Assembly (NCBI GenBank): GCA_050309435.1
Contig: JBNRMJ010000032.1
Coordinates: forward strand, 33,241 to 97,240
DNA length: 64,000 nucleotides
Origin: CAYXVJ01 sp050309435
GTDB taxonomy: Bacteria; Bacillota; Clostridia; Saccharofermentanales; Fastidiosipilaceae
Direction: 5' to 3'
The position numbers and the translations under genes were made by a program. Under the pieces are notes generated by a model, which was given only the letters and a program-made list of their open reading frames with translations, searched no databases and had not been told where the DNA came from. This document shows positions 60,752 through 64,000 of the stretch, one piece after another. Position 1 is the stretch's first letter. The number at the start of each line of letters is the position of its first letter.

Positions 60752-61504
60752 TTATTGATTTTGTTGCGAAGCGACATACTCGCTGGGATACATGCCCATC
60801 ACCCTCTTGAAATCATTCGAGAACTGCTGCGGGTATTTGAATCCCACCGTCAGCGCCACATCGGCAATTCTGATACTCGGGTCGGCCAGATACTCCAGCG
60901 ATTGCTTGATGCGATACGCCCTCAAATATGCGGGAAAGGTCATGCCTGTTTCCTCGCGAAACATCGAGCTGAAATGGCTGTAACTCAGGTGGACATAGCG
61001 GGCGACCTCGTCCATCGACAAGCCGGAGTTCCTGAAATGTTCGGCGATGTATTCGCAAGCATAATCGATCGTCGATTTCGCTTTCTTCTCCTCGCCTGCC
61101 GTCTCCTCTGATCCTGTCTTTGGCACACCATTCTTCCTCAATTCCAACAGCTTCTTTCCCAGTGTTTGAATCGATATCGGCTTCAGAAGATAGTCGTCGA
61201 CCCCGCTGATGAAAGCATCGCGCACGTAAGAGTAATCGTCATATCCGCTAAGGGCGAAGATTGTCCCAGAAAAGCCGTCTTTACGAAGCTGGGACACCAG
61301 AGACAAACCGGACATGAAAGGCATACGAATATCCGTGATAATCAAGTCGAAATGATGCTCTTTGATCAGGCGCAGCGCTTCAAAGGCATTCAGGCAACTC
61401 ATAACCTCGTAAGGCGGATCATGCGAGAGCCGGTTGATTTTTAGTTTTAAGCTTTCGCAGATCGACACTTCGTCGTCTACGATCAGAATCGAAAAAGCAT
61501 TCAT
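60752..61504 (-). CDS. Short YesN-type response regulator with AraC domain (locus C)
   Basis: A 250-residue regulator. The receiver domain has LIVDDEVS, phospho-acceptor Asp58 in LIITDIRMPFMSG and LLKPIS; the AraC-type HTH follows after only about 20 residues (MDEVARYVHLSYSHFSSMF, FKYPQQFSNDFKRVMG). It lacks the long middle region seen in the locus A regulator. It overlaps the kinase gene by 4 bases. Its partner kinase is broken in this strain, so activation by phosphorylation may be lost or come from another kinase. Confidence 0.92.
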   Translation of the reverse strand: MNAFSILIVDDEVSICESLKLKINRLSHDPPYEVMSCLNAFEALRLIKEHHFDLIITDIRMPFMSGLSLVSQLRKDGFSGTIFALSGYDDYSYVRDAFISGVDDYLLKPISIQTLGKKLLELRKNGVPKTGSEETAGEEKKAKSTIDYACEYIAEHFRNSGLSMDEVARYVHLSYSHFSSMFREETGMTFPAYLRAYRIKQSLEYLADPSIRIADVALTVGFKYPQQFSNDFKRVMGMYPSEYVASQQNQ

Positions 61505-62212
61505 GATAATTCCTCGCCGGCGACCGCCCCGAACGGAATCTTCCAGTTCAAGATCGTCGACTGCAGTTCTTTACTGTATATTTGAATTTTACTCTCTTCC
61601 GAATAAAACAGCTGTAAGCGCCGGTTGATGTTACTCAGGCCGATGCCGACGCGATCCTTATCCTCGCCTGTGTCTAGCGCTTCGTTGATCAATGCCAGCT
61701 CCGATTCAGAGAGACCGCGGCCGTTATCGAAGATCTCGAAGAAGATGTAGGAATCGTCATGCCAGACGTTAAGCATGATATACATGTCCCGGTTGTAATA
61801 GCCGTGCGTGAAACAGTTCTCGATGATCGGCTGCAGAATAAATCGCGGCACTTTCAAGTCATAAAGCGCTAAAGGCACGTTCACGTCGTATTCGATGTTC
61901 TCGTACTTGAGGCGTTGGATATTCATGAAGTCGTCGACCTGGGCGAGCTCCAGCGCCAGGGTCGAGAAGGCTTCGCTGCCGGACATGTTATAGCGTAGCA
62001 TATTCGAGAAAGATACCATGGCATCCGCTTCTTCATACAAATGATGCAGCTCCATACGGTAAGAAAAAGTTTCGAAGGTGTTATAGAGGAAATGCGGATT
62101 AATCTGCTGACGAAGCGCCTTGATTTCGCTTTCTTTCATCAATACGGCCTGATCGGCGGTGATCTTAATCAGCTGCTGGATCTTGTCGATCTGGGCATTA
62201 AAGCCCGCGGCC
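61501..62212 (-). pseudogene. Sensor histidine kinase, C-terminal part cut off by IS insertion (locus C)
   Basis: The C-terminal 236 codons of a YesM-type kinase: HAMP end (GFNAQIDKIQQLI), phospho-acceptor His in RQQINPHFLYNTFETFSY and ATP-binding segments IENCFTHGYY, DNGRGLSE and GIGLSNINRRLQLFY. Upstream the frame runs into a TAG inside the IS end. An ATG at 62142 could start a 213-residue soluble fragment that keeps the His and ATPase parts but has no sensor or membrane anchor. The N-terminal part resumes at 63495. Confidence 0.88.
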
Positions 62213-62275
62213 TAAAGTGCCCCCCACTGTCAAGACAGTATTTTGAAAAAATAAGCTAATTCCTTTCTGTGATGA

Positions 62276-63121
62276 TTAGGCGACTTTATCGTTCGTCGGC
62301 AGGTGCCGGTAGAACCTGATGGGAGGTTGATAATCGAGTGACTGATGAGGTCGTTCATAGTTGTAGAATGTGATGTACTGGTTAATTCCTCTGCGCAGGG
62401 CTCTTGGATTGACATACTCGTTGAGGTAGATGTTTTCATACTTCAATGATCGGAAGAACCGTTCCATGAAGATGTTGTCTAGGGCACGACCCTTGCTGTC
62501 CATTGAGATCTTAATACCGTTCTCCTTGAGCAACTGAACATAATCTTCGTTGGTGAAATGACTACCTTGATCCGAATTCAGGATCTCGGGTTTGGCGATC
62601 AGGAAAGCCCGTTTCAGGCACCGCAGAACGAAGTCCTTTTCCAGGGTTGTGGATAATTCATAGTCGACGATCAGACGGCTGTAAAGGTCAATGATTGCGA
62701 ACAAGTACATGAAGCCTCTGCCCCGGCCCAGACGGACATAGGTCATGTCACAGCCCCACGCCTGGTTGGGCCGCTCGATTTTCAAGTTGCGCAGCAGATA
62801 CGGATGGATATACTGCCGATGGTACATTTTGCTCAGGTTTCGCTTCGGATAGATAGCATAAAGGCCCATTTCACGCATCAATCGCCTAGTTTTCTTGATG
62901 TTGATTCGCCAGCCTTCGTCTGTGAGGTCGCTATGGATTCGACGGTACCCGTAAAAAGGCCGGCGTGTGAAGATCTCATCAATCCGGTTCATGATTGCCA
63001 CATCAAAGGCATGACGTTTGGGATCAGGCTTCTTGGGGACAACGTACAGGCTGGTGCGATTGATGCTCAGTAGTTCGGCCTGACGCATGACTGAAAGGCG
63101 TTTGTTTTTGGGCTCGAACAT
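62276..63121 (-). CDS. IS3-family transposase OrfB (DDE integrase domain)
   Basis: A 281-residue rve-type catalytic part. The triad is Asp125 (WGCDMTYV), Asp184 (LNSDQGSHFT) and Glu220 (IFMERFFRSLKYE), with 35 residues between the last two, exactly the IS3 spacing. The N-terminal LSVMRQAELLSINRTSLY is the usual HTH_21-linked opening. The frame is open upstream to the A9 run at 63159-63167, so the active protein is probably an OrfAB fusion made by -1 frameshifting. Confidence 0.93.
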   Translation of the reverse strand: MFEPKNKRLSVMRQAELLSINRTSLYVVPKKPDPKRHAFDVAIMNRIDEIFTRRPFYGYRRIHSDLTDEGWRINIKKTRRLMREMGLYAIYPKRNLSKMYHRQYIHPYLLRNLKIERPNQAWGCDMTYVRLGRGRGFMYLFAIIDLYSRLIVDYELSTTLEKDFVLRCLKRAFLIAKPEILNSDQGSHFTNEDYVQLLKENGIKISMDSKGRALDNIFMERFFRSLKYENIYLNEYVNPRALRRGINQYITFYNYERPHQSLDYQPPIRFYRHLPTNDKVA

Positions 63122-63140
63122 GGCTTTTCGTTTCTCAAGA

Positions 63141-63437
63141 TCATTCGCCGAGGCCAGATTTTTTTTTGAGCCAGGAGATCTCGTAGCTCATCTGCCCGAC
63201 GATCTTCTGGTAGCGATCTTCCTTTTCCGCTAGTTCCTTCTTGAGCTTGGCTTCGCCGTTTTTCTTGTGATCGAAAACGTCCGCCGCATGCTCTACGAAC
63301 TCTCGCTTCCACTGGCTGACCATCTGTGGATTGAGCTCATGCTTGGCTGCAATCTGATTGAGGGATTCATCCTCGCGTAAGACTTCGAGGACCACCTTGG
63401 CTTTGAATTCTGCTGTGTATCTGTTTCTCTTTTCCAT
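63141..63437 (-). CDS. IS3-family transposase OrfA (HTH)
   Basis: A 98-residue helix-turn-helix protein: RNRYTAEFKAKVVLEVLR, then LNQIAAKHELNPQMVSQWKREF and a leucine-zipper-like helix ending EISWLKKKSGLGE. It overlaps the open frame of orfB. It would bind the IS ends and, fused to OrfB by frameshift, form the transposase. Confidence 0.93.
   Translation of the reverse strand: MEKRNRYTAEFKAKVVLEVLREDESLNQIAAKHELNPQMVSQWKREFVEHAADVFDHKKNGEAKLKKELAEKEDRYQKIVGQMSYEISWLKKKSGLGE
63159..63167 (-). other. A9 slippery run for -1 programmed frameshift
   Basis: Nine consecutive A (minus strand) near the end of orfA. A -1 slip changes the end from KKKSGLGE to KKKNLASANDLEKRKA and joins MFEPKNKRLS of orfB, matching the usual OrfAB junction of IS3 elements. 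Confidence 0.7.
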
Positions 63438-63494
63438 GCCTCCAGTTTAGCTTATTTTTCCAACTTTTGTGTCTTCAATCTTGGGATCATTATA

Positions 63495-64000
63495 GCCAGC
63501 CGTGCCATCTCGTCGTCGCCGCTCACACTCAGTTTCTCGGTGTAGCCCTTTGCCGAGGAGTCGTCGAACGCTTCCAGACAATCGTACATCGCTTTATAGA
63601 TCTGGCGAATGTGCTGCAGGACAAACCAGAACATGGCAATAATAAAGACGATGGAAACCACCAGCAAACCGTAGAGCATAACCCTGGAGCGATCGGCCGG
63701 ATAGACCATTAAGATGGTCTGAGGGAAAGTCTGGATATCGATCGTGCGAAGAACCGCATTCCCCGGGTAGGTCTCGTTTTCACCGGCATCTTTATACCAG
63801 TTGGCCACAGACGAAACGTCCTCCAACTCCGCGTTGTAATTGACGACCATCTTCTTCCCGTCTTCGATTTGATAGATCGCAGGCGAATCGAGCATCGTCG
63901 ACGATGTATCCACGTTCTCGCTCGAAAAATAGTCCATCTCCGTTCGCGGAACAGAAACCGTCATCAGGTACAAGAGCCTCTTGTTGACAAAGACCTTCTT
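63495..64000 (-). pseudogene. Sensor histidine kinase, N-terminal part cut off by IS insertion (runs past window end)
   Basis: The frame is open to the last base of the window, so the start lies outside. It encodes the end of an extracellular sensor domain, a transmembrane helix (LYGLLVVSIVFIIAMFWFVLQHI) and the HAMP start up to DDEMARLA, after which the IS interrupts. In the present sequence the protein would end 14 codons into the IS with an unrelated tail, and would lack the kinase domain. Joined through the GCC duplication the frame reads RLAAGFN, a normal HAMP sequence. Confidence 0.88.

Larger units (their letters stand above)
62213..63494 (-). mobile_element. IS3-family insertion sequence, 1282 bp
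   Basis: The element lies between 3-base direct repeats (GCC at 62210-62212 and 63495-63497). Its ends share an imperfect inverted repeat of about 46 bases: both begin TAxAxTG, have CCC at positions 10-12, AAGACA around 20-26 and end with AAAAATAAGCTA. It contains orfA and orfB of an IS3-type transposase on the minus strand, and appears intact. Target is the HAMP region of a sensor kinase gene. Confidence 0.92.

Noticed and set aside
62276..63437. Transposase broken by a frameshift
   Set aside because: The frame change at the A9 run is the normal programmed -1 frameshift arrangement of IS3-family elements, and both frames are intact.
1..64000. CRISPR arrays, prophage, tRNA or rRNA genes
   Set aside because: No regularly spaced repeats, phage structural genes or recognisable structural RNA genes were found on either strand.

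Overview
The window looks like a chromosomal segment of an anaerobic, low-to-mid GC Gram-positive bacterium of the Clostridia. The evidence is family content: Lpl/MalFG-type sugar importers fed by lipoproteins with Thr/Gly-rich linkers, YesM/YesN-type two-component systems, strong GGAGG ribosome-binding sites, occasional TTG starts, a LysM polysaccharide deacetylase and an MBOAT/DHHW acetylation pair. The exact genus cannot be read from the sequence. No rRNA, tRNA or CRISPR was seen.

Region 1 (1-22.8 kb) is mixed housekeeping and surface biology. It holds a DUF1576 membrane protein with pyroglutamyl peptidase, a GH84 hexosaminidase, a lipid kinase, a methyltransferase, several small membrane proteins or lipoproteins and a VOC protein. 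A decayed sialidase, a LysM deacetylase, a sugar 2-epimerase and an EamA exporter follow. Next comes a tight five-gene unit (14.6-18.8 kb) joining an ECF sigma factor and putative anti-sigma factor to an exopolymer O-acetylation machine. The region ends with a Mg2+ P-type ATPase behind a clear promoter and long leader, and a CstR-like persulfide sensor with two rhodaneses behind a perfect CsoR/CstR-type palindrome.

Region 2 (22.9-64 kb), almost wholly on the minus strand, consists of three sugar-import loci. Each pairs a substrate-binding lipoprotein and two permeases with a YesM/YesN-type two-component system; none has its own ABC ATPase. Locus A (24.1-36.5 kb) encodes hexuronate catabolism (UxaC and UxaE, with two Gfo/Idh dehydrogenases). 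Locus B (36.6-47.9 kb) couples an Lpl-type importer to two nucleoside-hydrolase-fold proteins and a ribokinase, suggesting riboside or nucleoside salvage. Locus C (50.6-64 kb) has a DUF4127 protein, the importer, and GH28, GH3 and GH172 enzymes, suggesting use of a pectic or furanose-containing glycan. Galacturonate released by locus C could feed locus A. Between B and C lie an orphan winged-helix protein and an old-yellow-enzyme reductase.

The sensor kinase of locus C is split by a 1282-bp IS3-family element (62213-63494) with 3-bp target duplications. Joining the flanks through one copy of the duplication restores a normal HAMP reading frame, so the insertion looks clean.
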